Positions 9,526 through 20,303 of a stretch of 64,000 nt of DNA are shown here, piece after piece (within the stretch, counting starts at the first letter, position 1; each line of letters opens with the position of its first letter). The notes beneath the pieces were generated by a model that had not been told where the DNA came from, did not search any database, and worked only from the letters and a program-made list of their open reading frames with translations. The position numbers and the translations under genes were made by a program. The stretch is from Pseudomicrostroma phylloplanum (Eukaryota; Basidiomycota; Exobasidiomycetes; Microstromatales): NCBI GenBank assembly GCA_039545275.1, contig BCHS01000006.1, forward strand, positions 620,001 to 684,000, written 5' to 3'.

Positions 9526-12003
9526 TCAGCAGGCTACAGTGCCAAGGCCCTCTGCCGCACCCTCGCTCGATCTTGCGCTTGACACTAGATTGGCACGTCT
9601 GGCCTCACTGTCACCTTTCCGCCTCAGTATGGCCGACGTGCTGCCGGCAGTAGTGGCACTGCGATCCATCATGATGGAAGTCCGGCTACTCGACTCGTCC
9701 GTGTACCGACGTACATGTTCATGCCTAGCAGAGTCGTTGTTTCTGCCGGGGGAGGAAGGAGCGTAGTCGGTCCTGTGTAGAGGAACCGAATGCAGCTCCT
9801 GCATCGTAGCGCTACGGCACGACATATTGGGCGGACGCATCGCCGAAGAACGTTGAGTCGAAAAGGGCAGAATGGCGGAGGAGAATGGGCGGTGAACACC
9901 GTACTGCAACTGCGTTGTCTGTGCTTGACGAGGTCGTTCCGGAGATGAAGGAGTCTCGTGGCCGATGCCATCACCATTAGTGACTCTACCAACTTCTCGG
10001 TATCGCTCCGAGCTGGAAGGTAGCGCAGACTGCATCGTTCGTGTGTGACTGCTAGGAACAATGGGGCGTGCAGCTTTGTGAGAGCTCGTGGACACATTGA
10101 GGGCCGCAGCTAAGCCAGGTGCTCGCATGATGGGCGGTGGAGACAATGACGGAGACTTGGCCGGTCGGGAGAGCAGCACGCCATCGGAGGAGCGTTTCTT
10201 GCTTCGTGGTAAAACCTCGTGGCTCCAACTCGACACCATTGGCGGAGAGTGAATAACTCCGTCCTCTCGAAGAGGACCACGCTGATTTGGGCGTGGAGTC
10301 GAGTGTGACTGAAGGGTCAAGGCGTCCATAGCTGCCTGCGGAGGGCTGCCTACGGGAGAGCGGAATACTGCCTCCCCATGTGACAGAGCTGGATACTCAG
10401 CCATATGAATGCGAGCTGAGTTCGGGTGAAGCGAGGACGCTGCCATTTCTGACATACGTCCATCGAGAGCAACAATCGAGCATACGACGAATGCATGCTG
10501 CTTTGACTCGGGCCGATAAAGATCCAGGCCAAAGGCGCCACCCAGGTGGAGACGTACCGAGCATGGTATTGACTGCCTCTCCGAGGTACGTACTCGCAGA
10601 GTCTCCTCGATGAAGATCGTACCCCGTGCCGGACGAAGAAGCTTGCAAGACGTCCGATGCATCATCTCCAGGCCAGCCGCAGGGAAAGGAGCGGAGCCCA
10701 GTCCGACTGGAGACAACAACCGCGACCATGCATTGTGCAGGCGGCCAGTATCTTCTGGAGCAACGACATCAAGTAGCGATCGGTGGCAGAGCTGGGATGG
10801 CAGCAGGCCGAAGAGGTACTGAGATTCTTGCGAGACATGAGCAGTGACAAGGTCCGTGCCGCACAGGATAGTCGTGACCACCGCCGCATGGCCAGGCTGC
10901 GCGCTGTCTAGGGCAATCATTTCTGCCGACGCGGCGGAGAAGGTTCTAGATCTACCGCTTGTTGCAAGCGAGAAAGTAGACCGCATATCTTGAGCCTCAG
11001 GTGATGGCGACCAGTCGGTAGAGGCAAGTCCGCCTGAGTGGTAATGACTCGAGGTGTCTGCTGAAGGGGACCAACCCGAGTCGGTGGACCCACTGGAAGC
11101 AAGATTCGGAGACGTCTTTGTCGCTCCGCCCGGAGCTGCCGCGTCTCGCTCCTTCAGCCTAGGACGACCCCTCTTCTTGTGCTGGACATCGACGCAGGTA
11201 GCTGTCTTGCCAAGCTTCGAGCATCGTCTACAAGGTCGCTCGGCATCGCATGCTAAGTGAGCCCTTTTGCAGTTGAGACATGCCGAGGAAACGTGAGCCT
11301 TGGCTCCTTTGCGATTGTTGGCAGCAATCTCGCTCTCGTCTGCGGGCGCAATAGGAGGAGGGAAGGACATGGTGCGGGCCAATAGATGATGGTCCCGCCC
11401 ATCTACCGGACGATGGTCAGAAGAATAGGAGGCAGTACCGGCACTGGCCCAGTTGAAAGGAGGCGCAGGGTGTGAACGAGAAGGACTGCCAACCATGAGA
11501 TCAGCGATTTGTGTTCCCACCTTGGGAGAGTGCACCGTCGGTGCATACCCGCGTTCGGCTGGTGGTGCAGACTGTAAGGCAGCTAGCGGAGGTAGAGCTC
11601 CGGACATCATTGTCGATCTCCGCTGAGGCTTTGGCAGCTGAGGTACGGCAAGCATCGGTGCGGCTGAGCGAGGATCAGGTCTCCATGCTTCTTCGTTGGA
11701 GGTTGAGGCGTTCGTCGACAAAAGAGAAGGTGGCCTGTGACGATCTCCGCTTGGGCGCCCGCTCCAAGACTCCACCTTCGGCGACCAGGATGTAGAGACT
11801 TCCATCTGCGAATTGTGCGGCGGCCGAGAGTGATAGCTTGCTGAGGAGATGCTTCTGATGCGGCCCAAGTGGGATGGTATAGGGCTGTTCGCAGAGCTGT
11901 TGTCCAGCACATCCAGCCTTGGCAGACGGATTGTATTTGATGAGGAAGCAGAGGTACTCGGTTGACCACGTGCGCCCGCCGCTGGATAGCTCTCGCCAGA
12001 CAT
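9526..12003 (-). CDS. Zn2Cys6 transcription factor with PAS-like region (ERT1/RDS2 type)
   Basis: Nuclear DNA-binding regulator. Single exon, 825 aa. A binuclear zinc cluster at about residues 242-270 follows CX2CX6CX5CX2CX8C (starting CLNCKRAHLAC), and is followed by a basic AT-hook-like KKRGRPRLK. The setting KAHVSSAC...CVDV resembles the ERT1/AcuK/RDS2 group, which controls gluconeogenesis and non-fermentable carbon use. A PAS-like segment around residues 370-420 (SQESQYLFGLLPSQL, APEDTGRL) fits that group too. The rest is Ser/Pro-rich and probably disordered. The target pathway is an inference from the cluster type only. Upstream it faces a 3.3-kb non-coding region. Confidence 0.85.
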   Translation of the reverse strand: MSGESYPAAGARGQPSTSASSSNTIRLPRLDVLDNSSANSPIPSHLGRIRSISSASYHSRPPHNSQMEVSTSWSPKVESWSGRPSGDRHRPPSLLSTNASTSNEEAWRPDPRSAAPMLAVPQLPKPQRRSTMMSGALPPLAALQSAPPAERGYAPTVHSPKVGTQIADLMVGSPSRSHPAPPFNWASAGTASYSSDHRPVDGRDHHLLARTMSFPPPIAPADESEIAANNRKGAKAHVSSACLNCKRAHLACDAERPCRRCSKLGKTATCVDVQHKKRGRPRLKERDAAAPGGATKTSPNLASSGSTDSGWSPSADTSSHYHSGGLASTDWSPSPEAQDMRSTFSLATSGRSRTFSAASAEMIALDSAQPGHAAVVTTILCGTDLVTAHVSQESQYLFGLLPSQLCHRSLLDVVAPEDTGRLHNAWSRLLSPVGLGSAPFPAAGLEMMHRTSCKLLRPARGTIFIEETLRVRTSERQSIPCSVRLHLGGAFGLDLYRPESKQHAFVVCSIVALDGRMSEMAASSLHPNSARIHMAEYPALSHGEAVFRSPVGSPPQAAMDALTLQSHSTPRPNQRGPLREDGVIHSPPMVSSWSHEVLPRSKKRSSDGVLLSRPAKSPSLSPPPIMRAPGLAAALNVSTSSHKAARPIVPSSHTRTMQSALPSSSERYREVGRVTNGDGIGHETPSSPERPRQAQTTQLQYGVHRPFSSAILPFSTQRSSAMRPPNMSCRSATMQELHSVPLHRTDYAPSSPGRNNDSARHEHVRRYTDESSSRTSIMMDRSATTAGSTSAILRRKGDSEARRANLVSSARSSEGAAEGLGTVAC

Positions 12004-12907
12004 TGCTTCACGGCTCCCGAAGGCAAGAGAAAATGGGATAGGTGTATGGGTAGACAGATGTCTGCAAAGCGGGAGGGAAATCCTGAGGCGACCGTGAGAC
12101 CCAAGGAGGATGAGTATCGGGCGGCGTCGAGATGAAGTGGAAAAGGTCAGTCCAGTCTTGCCCTCATACTCAGGGGGAGGCTTATAGTTGAGAAGACAAG
12201 GGTCTTTCCCTTCGCCTGGTATGCCGTCTAGACTGAGTCCCCAAGCTCAATCACCTTTTGCTGGAGGATTGGATTGTTCCGCTGATTGGAGCCGATGCAG
12301 TGGATGCGACAGACTGTGCTGCCGGACGTCGTTTGCAGGAAGCAATCAAAGTTGCGCTACAGCAATTGCGTCGGTGTTGGGTACGTTGCTGAGGATTCTG
12401 TTGCTTGCTGAGAGCTCCGGTTGTGGTTGCGCTCGGACTCGATGGTGCGAAGGCAGTGAGCAATCGACGGGAATTGGAGGACGGATGGGTGGAATGGTAC
12501 GAGGTGCAAGATGGCAGGGAGATCGGGATTTTGGTGAAGGGTTGCTGCCGCTACGGAGTAAAGGGCTTCCGATGTCCGGTCCCAGGGCTTTGTTGAGCCT
12601 GGGTGAAGAGCAGTGCGCCCGATAGGACTTGGAGGCTAGGCCGTGCACTACCAAGTCTCAGGCTGCCCTCAGACGTCAGCAGCGATTGGCAGAGGAGGCA
12701 GACGAGCAGAGGATATGCGTGAGAGGATGGTAGGGTCCTGGTGGGCGTAGGCGAGGTGTGAGACCGAGATGTTGTGGAAGTTGACAAGTTTCTTCACTAG
12801 GCGAAGTGGAGCGGAGGAGACATCAATGAGACGCCTGTGACGGCACAGTAGGCAAGCGTGCTCGGGAAAGGGTCAACCCCCCGCTTGACCAGGCAAACAG
12901 AGGCGAA

Positions 12908-13019
<112 letters not shown>

Positions 13020-15073
13020 AGACCGAAGTCGAGGATGACTTGCAACGCCTTCCGCCGTCGGCGTGCGCCGCCTTACCGAGGTCAGCCGTCGATTCGTCCG
13101 TCCGTACGGTCGGTGAACAGGGCGAGGCCACGAAGGCTGCAAGGGCTCTGGAGGCAGAAGAGGGCAGAAAATAGAACGAGTCGATCGCCCGGGGTCTCGC
13201 CACTGAATCTCCGCTTCTCACACTTGCAGGACCCCAGGCCCTGAAAAAGATGTCGTAGATTCGCAGCCGAGGTAGGAAGCGAGAGGCGCAGGCACAGTGT
13301 CATGGATAGGCCGAGGCCGGCCACTGCTGTCGGTCCATTTCTAGAGCTTGTGCGTCAACCCCGATCAGGTATACACAAGCCATCGGGACCCACGGGGCGT
13401 CAAATTCGCGATGACCGTGAGAGCCGATGCCACCTCTTCACCACGGAAGCCAGGCCTGGCGCTCAGTGGGCCAAAGTCGCCGGACCAGTCGGAGACAAGC
13501 AAGCCACTCTCGACACCCACACCCCAGAGCAAGTACATCAGTGTAGTGGTTCACCGAGGTATGCTCCGCATGAACAGCAGCGGCCCAGATCTCCTCTCCC
13601 CTGCTCTCATGACGGGGACACATCAGCCACGCAGACCAGGCGAGACCGTCATTGTGACTCCCATCGAAGCAACTTCCCTTCTTTCGTCACGACCTTCTTT
13701 GCCCCGCCGACCCCCGGGTCCACAGAAGGTTGCCTGACTTGCCTCTCCGAAGCAGCCATCAGGTGTGAGACGCCGACATGTGATTGTGACCAAGGCGTTG
13801 GATGCGCCGCGGCTGCGATGAAGCAACGTTGCCGAATGGAAAACAAGGTGCAACAAGGGGTATTTTTGTTAAGCGAGACGACGCGATCCGGCTCAGGCAC
13901 GGCAAACTCGGCCTTTTTTGTCCCTCTTGCATGACCCGGGAGATCGATGCGAGCCTCGACCGAGGCAGAGCTCGCCTACAGCAGCAACCCACAAAGGGCC
14001 TTGCCGGCGGGGCAACGCTGGCACTGTGACACGGAAGAGGTGGCTGCTGCCTGCGCGGACTCAACGTCATTCCGTATCTCGTCACCGATAATTCCGGTAT
14101 TCCCCCGGAGGGACTTCGATTCGCGGGGAGATCTGAACACAGCCCCCCGTGCGCACTCGGATCTGTAGTAGCTTCGCTAGCCGAGGCGGCCGTCCCCGCA
14201 GGCTGCAGGGCTACCGTGGTACCAGGGTCCCGGTCAGCTGAAACCCTTTCCTCCGGAACCTCCGCCCTCGAGGGGGGAAGACCCTTTCCGCTCTTCCCCC
14301 TTCGGCGAAATTACAATCACGGGACCATCTTCGTAAGTCCTGTTTTGCTCTGAGGCTATTGATCTATTCTGGTGAGCAAGGTTTCGCGCACCTGCAAAGC
14401 TTCTTGTCCCGTCCATGAAAGTCGCCGAATCGCGGGACATAGGACCCCTCCAGCTCCCCGTCAGCAGTCAGCATTTGCACTGCGTGTTCCGACGGTCGAG
14501 AAGGTTTTGCCCGTTTTGCTGACTTGACGTATTCCGTTCACGGCTCTATCTTTGTCGATCTCCGTGATTGCATCGATCTTGCACCGAGCTTGTCAATTGT
14601 CAATCTTCAATCAACACCGGCGTTTGCACTCTCAGTCATTCTCACACTTTGCGGTCCCTAAATTAGCTTTCCTTGGTGGCCTACCAGCAATTCCGTGTGA
14701 GAGACTCAGTGGTGGCGGTGTCGCTCCTTCAGTCTCAGCATCGGGCATCCGTCTCGATCAGCAAACAGGGTCCCAGGGGCCCATTGGCCCGTCCATCGCT
14801 TCTGATCTAGCTATCGTCCAGCACAGAGGAGGGAACAACAGTAAGCTATGCCATTGTGTTCCAGCCTGAGCGGCGCAATATCCGCTTGAGCTTCACCGCT
14901 GGGCTCAGCAGCGGCTATGACTCTGAAGTGGACTTCGCAGCAGTACTCAGAGTGTGACGGTGCATCTTCACTACTACCATGACGCCCTCGATAGACTAAT
15001 GAAGCCGCCCACTTGTGTTGAGCAGCAATGCCACGGGCGGCATGAGACCTAAGCATACAAGATGGGGATGAGA

Positions 15074-15130
15074 CGTGCCTGGGCGTGCGCGGGTGCGTGC
15101 GCGGGTGCGGGTGCGTGTGCGTGTGCGCTT
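15074..15130. repeat. Alternating GC/GT-rich tract
   Basis: Repeats of GTGC, GCGC, GGGTGC and GTGTGC units give a mostly alternating purine-pyrimidine run, the kind able to adopt Z-DNA. It lies about 175-230 bp upstream of the start codon at 15304. Confidence 0.6.
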
Positions 15131-15303
15131 GGCGCCCAGCGTGCCCCTTTCCGTTGCCTTTCCGTCGCTGCGCTGGGTTGCTCCTGCGTCCGTGCCTCGG
15201 TGGCATGCTTGTTCGCACTCTCCCACCCTTACACCGTCACAGCGACTCGCTCCTCCCTCAGTCGCGCCTCTCGAGGGCAGCCGCTAACCCACGTCTCTTC
15301 ATC

Positions 15304-16400
15304 ATGGACCTCTTGATTCAGTTGCTCCTGTGCCTCGTCTTCATCCTCTCCCTCGCTCTCTACTTCCAACTAGGAAGCGATTCGCAGCCGGCCACCAGCG
15401 GCTCGGGACCAGGAAAGGGCAGCAGCAGCAGCAAGTCAAAGTCCAAGAAGAAGGGTAAGAAAGCTAGCGCCCCCTCTCAGGCTTCTGCGGCCCAGCCAGC
15501 AGAGGCAAAGGCTGCTGTACGTTCGCCGAAGGCAGGCGGCGAACCTAAGGCTCGCGACCTGCCCGCCCCTCCGGCTACATCTGTGTCTGACAAGGTCGTC
15601 GCTTCCAGTGGACAGACTCGCGATACCAGCGAGCTTGCAAAGGGAGAAGACGACGCATCGAAATCTTCGGCTCCTGGTAAGGAGGCTGCAGTATCGACAA
15701 GCTCTTCGCTTCGACAAGCCCTCGATGCAGAAGATGAGACTGTGGATCTCGCCCCCTTCCAAGATCAGTCAGATCGAAGTCGTGAAAGAGCAGTGGAAGA
15801 TGCTTGGCAGAACGTTGGAAAGGGAGGCGCCCGTCTCAACAAGCCTGCTCAGAGCTGTGAGTCTAGCAGCACCTATCGTATCGAATGCATGTACTGACCA
15901 GGCATCGCCTCCCCCTCGCTGCTCTTCTTCATTGTCTAGCTTCGACATCTTATTCCTCCATTGCCTCCAGCAATCCCTTTGCTGTTCTGCCCGGGGATGG
16001 TGCGAAGCCTGCAACTGCAACCTCTCGAAGCATAAGCATACCTGTCAGTACGAATAGCAGCTCATCGAAGGTGCGGCAGCCCACATCATCTCAAACGGCG
16101 TCTGCAGCCGCTGCCGAGCTAACGAAGAGACAGCGACAGAATGCTGCCCGAGCAGCTGCCGCCAAGCAGGCGAAGGACGACGAAGAGAAGATTCGTCTAG
16201 CAAAGTTGGAAGCTCACAGGAGAGAAGCACAGCGGGAAAGGATGAGGGAAGAGGAGCGCAAGAAGTTCGCCAAGGGTATCCATAGCTCAGGTCCCAATGG
16301 TAGCTCTGCAAATGGGAACTCTACAGCAACTCGCGGCAACCGAGGTGGGCTCGACTCGAAAGCTTCCGTGAACACAAAGGGTCAACTCGTCTGGGATTGA
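15304..16400 (+). CDS. Unknown N-terminally anchored coiled-coil protein
   Basis: Not recognised as a named family. Exons 15304-15856 and 15940-16400 (83-nt intron, phase 1) give 337 aa. The N-terminus is a single hydrophobic helix, about residues 3-21 (LLIQLLLCLVFILSLALYF), followed by a Lys/Ser-rich stretch (KSKSKKKGKK), which suggests a signal anchor in the ER or Golgi with a cytosolic body. A conserved-looking VEDAWQNVGKGG is followed by SSNPFAVLPGD. A charged helix of about 70 residues (ELTKRQRQNAARAAAAKQ onward) is probably a coiled coil, and the protein ends KGQLVWD. The start is fixed by the hydrophobic helix. The next gene (ARV1) is in the same orientation, 76 bp on. Confidence 0.75.
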
Positions 16401-16476
16401 CTCGCAAACATTTTCCCTGCCTCGTTCCCTGCCCCCCTTCTCTGCATACACCACATCACTACTACCTCATGCTCCA

Positions 16477-18196
16477 ATGAACATGCCTTCAATCAATACA
16501 ATGAACATTCCCTCTGCTTGTGCGGCGTCTCTCCTGTCAACGGCCCAACAATAACTCAATCGCCTCGCAAAACGTACGCAGTAGACTATCCGATCTGTAT
16601 TCATTGCTCACGACCAGCTCATGCCATCTACAAGCACTATACAGAGAATCTCGTCGTCTTACTACCCTGCAGCGGGTCCAGCTGCGGTGGATTGATCGAC
16701 ACATATGCCGAGGAGGAATACAGAGACTCAGGCAATAGCAGAGTCACAACCAGCTGGGTGGACTTGGTGAGTCCCTGCTGCATGAGGTACCACTGACGGA
16801 GCTGACTAGAAGTTTCACACCATGCTGTGATACAGATCCTGGTCAAGCCGAGAGCCTATCGGCACTTCTTATACAACACCAGATTCTTGTTGCCCAAAAG
16901 ACAGAGTCCTCACAGCAAGCCCACGAAGGCATCTCGAGCCAGCTTGGCCGACTCTCCCGAGGAGCAGAAGCACCCTGATCGACAGGCCTGGCTTACCGTC
17001 GCCAAGAGATTCATCGCCTTGAGTCTTGTAGACGCCTACCTACGCTGGTTCTACCTCTGTGCATACGGGAAGTCGTCTTTCACTGACCCTTCTACTCGAG
17101 CGCACGAGGGTCTCCCACGCCACAGTCTCCCACGACTGCTAGTCGCTCTGCTCGATGTCGTGCTCTGGAGGCGGCGCGCTGGCACACCCGACATCACTTA
17201 CGCTATGGGCGCAAGCTACTTTCTGGTCTGGGCCAGCACATTTGCAGAGACTCTGGCCCTCTATAGCACTGTCTCGCTGTTCTCGGCAATCTACGTGAAG
17301 ACAGTGCGAGCGTGGCGGCAAGGTAGTCATGGGAAACATTGCGAAGACCACACCTTACTCCGTGATACTTTGACAGAGAACATGTGCAATCAGGACGAGG
17401 GCTCGGACGATGCGCTCGAAGATGCCTCAGCATTCCTCCTCTCTTCCTCCTCCGACGCATCCGTACAAGAGGAGCCTGAGGCGGGTACCTCGGGTCCAGC
17501 GGCCGAGGTGCTGGAAGGCGTGGACATGATCGACCTCTACCGGTACGTCTTCAATCTTCGATTACCTGGCCGGCATCTCACTCACTAACGACACTTCGCC
17601 CTGAAATACCCCACGCAGTGCTCACCTAGTTCCGACAGCGCTACTCCTCTCTTCCCTCTCGACTCTGATCCTGCTCTCCATCGTCCTCCTTTGGGAAAGC
17701 AAGCTGCCGCGTCCGTCTTCGATCACCCATGTACTTGAGGTCCCCGCAACGTCAGGGTCGAGCAGCTCGCATCTGCTCCCTGCATGGCTTGTCCGGAACG
17801 CTCGTCTGTCGCAGACTGTCGATGATGTGGTGGCCATCGTCGGAAGCACGCTCTCTACCGACTTTGCTGTGCGGACGCTCCTGGGTGGTCTCTCAGCCGG
17901 TGTCTCTCTCGCAGGTAAGTTCAGAGAGGTTCCTTCGCTTGTGACCTTGCCATGTTAGCTGAATCTATTCATGTCCGTTCGACCATACAGTGATTCACCC
18001 TCGCTCGCCACTCCTGACGACGTCGCTCCTCTTGCTAGGCTGGCTCGCAGCCTCACTCGTGCGGTCACACTTCACACTTCTCCCATCGCCCGATGCTGGG
18101 CCTGGTACTTCTGCCGTACAGGCCGGCATCGGTCAGGGCTTCGTATGGCAAGATTTCAGCGAAGCTAGGTCTGTATATTGTGCTGCCCCAGCATGA
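16477..18196 (+). CDS. ARV1: ARV1 sterol/GPI-related ER membrane protein
   Basis: ER membrane protein needed for sterol distribution and GPI-anchor assembly. Exons 16477-16519, 16585-16766, 16836-17542, 17619-17914 and 17991-18196 give 477 aa, longer than yeast Arv1 (about 320 aa). The ARV1 homology domain has a zinc-ribbon-like CIHC near the N-terminus, then LPCSGSSCGGLIDTYAEEE and ILVKPRAYRHFLYN. Several hydrophobic segments follow (for example LVPTALLLSSLSTLILL and LLTTSLLLLGWLAASLV). The first exon is inferred: no ATG is in frame before CIHC, and joining ATG 16477 through a weak donor (gtgcgg) to ACTATCCG restores the frame. Later exons are well supported by phase. It converges on the ENT gene with only 76 bp between stops. 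Confidence 0.85.
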
Positions 18197-18272
18197 GCGT
18201 CGTACGCCGCAAAGAAACATTTACAAATCAGGTACAAGTACAAGATATCTACAATAATGGTGTAAAGTAGCG

Positions 18273-19955
18273 CTAAATCATGGCGGTCACAGCGAAGCTG
18301 CCGACGCTTCCGACGGCCAGACCAAGAGTGAGCCAGAAGCTGAGTACAGCTCCAGCCATGGCTCTCTCCGAGTCGCTGGTCAACTTGCTGCTCGCAGGTC
18401 CCACGATGAAGATGCTCGTGGCGATTAGACCGTTCGACAGGCCGAAGAGGAAGAGGATGGCGAAGAAGGCCCAGTCGGGAAGAGGGCCTTTGGGACTTTG
18501 TCCCTCGAGGTGGATGTTGCAGGCAAAGAAGGGCGGGATGAAGACTATCCGCAGAGCTGTCCCAAGCACGGTCAATTTCTCTGAGCGGATGAGCAAGCCG
18601 CGCACCATAGGCGCCATCCTGCCGAGCAGATCTGCTGAGTTGAGGATGAGGAAGTGCAGGGCGATGAAGACTAGCGGCGTCGCCCACTGCTCGTCCCGAG
18701 GAGCAGTACTCCTCACTCTAGCCGTCAATGCGGGAAAGACGGAGAGGGTAATTGCAAAGTTGACGAGGATGCAAGTGGCTCGGATGAGGACCTTGCTCTG
18801 GACGTCAAGAATTTGATGGGCATTCGCCCGAGCGGCAGGAGGTAGCTTCTCCACGAGGGAGGAGAGAAAGGCAGGTTTGACTTGGACCCCGGGGTCCAAT
18901 GATGCTTCGCGTACGCCGCTGGACTGTGTTGCTACCTCGTACCCTCTGCATGTATCGCGATATACCTTGGACCTGGCGAGCCAGAGAAACGACGCTATCG
19001 AGAATGCCACAAACAGTGTTGAGGAAGCAAAGAAGATTGTCGCTGCTCTCGAAGCAGCCTCTTCACCGTCAGGTTGCATGGGTCCAGGTGGTGGAGGGGG
19101 AGGCCTCTCTGCGCCCCCGTTTGCGCCTTTCGGGGGTAATTTGGTGCTGCCGTATGCAGCAATGAGCTGGACGACAGAGATCGCAACCCCGATGACGCCC
19201 TGACCCGTTAGCATGAAGCCCATGGCCCTACCGCCAAAGATCGAGCAGAGGCTGACCACAGCATTCTGTAGATACGCAGTACTGGCGGCCACGCCGAAGG
19301 TGACGAGGATGAGGAGAGCAAAGTAGAGGTCCTGAACCTTTCCATCTGCTTCTGCAGAAGACCGTGTAGTGAAGAAGGTATAGAGGAGGTGACCCAAGAA
19401 GATGGATGCTGATGCAAAGTATATACGTCGTGCCGGTGTTGTCTTGTGGAGCGATACAACGGCATGAGCTCCGAAAAAGATCGTCCCGACGTTGAAGGCG
19501 AGGAGGACCCAGCTCATGAAGTTTGTAGCAACATGACTACTGGAGAGGATGCTCCTGTAGTACTCGGTGGGTGTGATAAGAGTGTTGAACGGCAGAAGCA
19601 CAGCAGCTCCGAGAACCGAGAACGTGGCGAGAACGGCTACCTTGCCTGCCGCTCCCAGAGAGGAGTGTTGATCCCACTCCACGTGATGGTCTGGGTCGCT
19701 ACTACGCTCATTGTAATCAAGCATGGCGGTAGCCTCGTGTGCCTCTGCAGCCAGATCTTCATCGCTCTCGTGACTGTGTCCAGGCAATGCTACCTCGCGT
19801 TGAGCTTTACTTGCGCCATAAAGGCCAGGTTGAGATGAGCTTGCACCATGATCATGAAAGTCGTCGGCGATGGGTCGGCGTGAGAAGCTGTTGGGAATAT
19901 GGAAAGTATGTCTGCCATACTCTGACCCTGTGTGTGTTGGAGCTGCGCTGGCCAT
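18273..19955 (-). CDS. FUN26: Equilibrative nucleoside transporter (SLC29/FUN26 type)
   Basis: Integral membrane carrier for nucleosides and nucleobases, vacuolar in yeast. Single exon, 560 aa. An N-terminal soluble region of about 105 residues precedes some eleven hydrophobic segments. The first contains LLPFNTLITPTEYY, the ENT hallmark (PWN..IT in animals). Others include GRAMGFMLTGQGVIGVAISVVQL and the C-terminal LFGLSNGLIATSIFIVGP. A Pro/Gly-rich loop (APFGG...PPPPPPGP) lies near the middle. Exact cargo and membrane cannot be read from sequence. The start at 19955 gives a cytosolic tail, as in FUN26. Confidence 0.88.
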   Translation of the reverse strand: MASAAPTHTGSEYGRHTFHIPNSFSRRPIADDFHDHGASSSQPGLYGASKAQREVALPGHSHESDEDLAAEAHEATAMLDYNERSSDPDHHVEWDQHSSLGAAGKVAVLATFSVLGAAVLLPFNTLITPTEYYRSILSSSHVATNFMSWVLLAFNVGTIFFGAHAVVSLHKTTPARRIYFASASIFLGHLLYTFFTTRSSAEADGKVQDLYFALLILVTFGVAASTAYLQNAVVSLCSIFGGRAMGFMLTGQGVIGVAISVVQLIAAYGSTKLPPKGANGGAERPPPPPPGPMQPDGEEAASRAATIFFASSTLFVAFSIASFLWLARSKVYRDTCRGYEVATQSSGVREASLDPGVQVKPAFLSSLVEKLPPAARANAHQILDVQSKVLIRATCILVNFAITLSVFPALTARVRSTAPRDEQWATPLVFIALHFLILNSADLLGRMAPMVRGLLIRSEKLTVLGTALRIVFIPPFFACNIHLEGQSPKGPLPDWAFFAILFLFGLSNGLIATSIFIVGPASSKLTSDSERAMAGAVLSFWLTLGLAVGSVGSFAVTAMI

Positions 19956-20303
19956 GATAAAGGACGTCGACTACGAGGTGTAGGAGTGGTGGTGGTCTGC
20001 AACGAGGAGGTACAGATGGTAGACTAGTCTAGCCTAGCCTCGTCAGCCGTTAGCATCAGACCTGGCCTGGAGTGAGCATCGTTGCCCCGCACCGAGCTCC
20101 GCTTTCCGCTTGGGGAGCGCCAAGATCGCGGAACCGAGATGCGGAACGGAAAGAGAGCCACTCGCCTCGAGCTAAAGTGGGATCTTCCGACACACACTTT
20201 ACGACGAGGGCATACCTAGAACCACCACCACCATCCGCCAATATCCTTTGGAGCGAGCGCATTGAACCCTTATGTCGTCATGAGTTACCGATGAGCATCT
20301 CGA

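Noticed and set aside
13302..13934. Plus-strand ATG frame of 210 codons
   Set aside because: No recognisable domain, mixed composition, and antisense frames of similar length overlap it. A new gene cannot be excluded.
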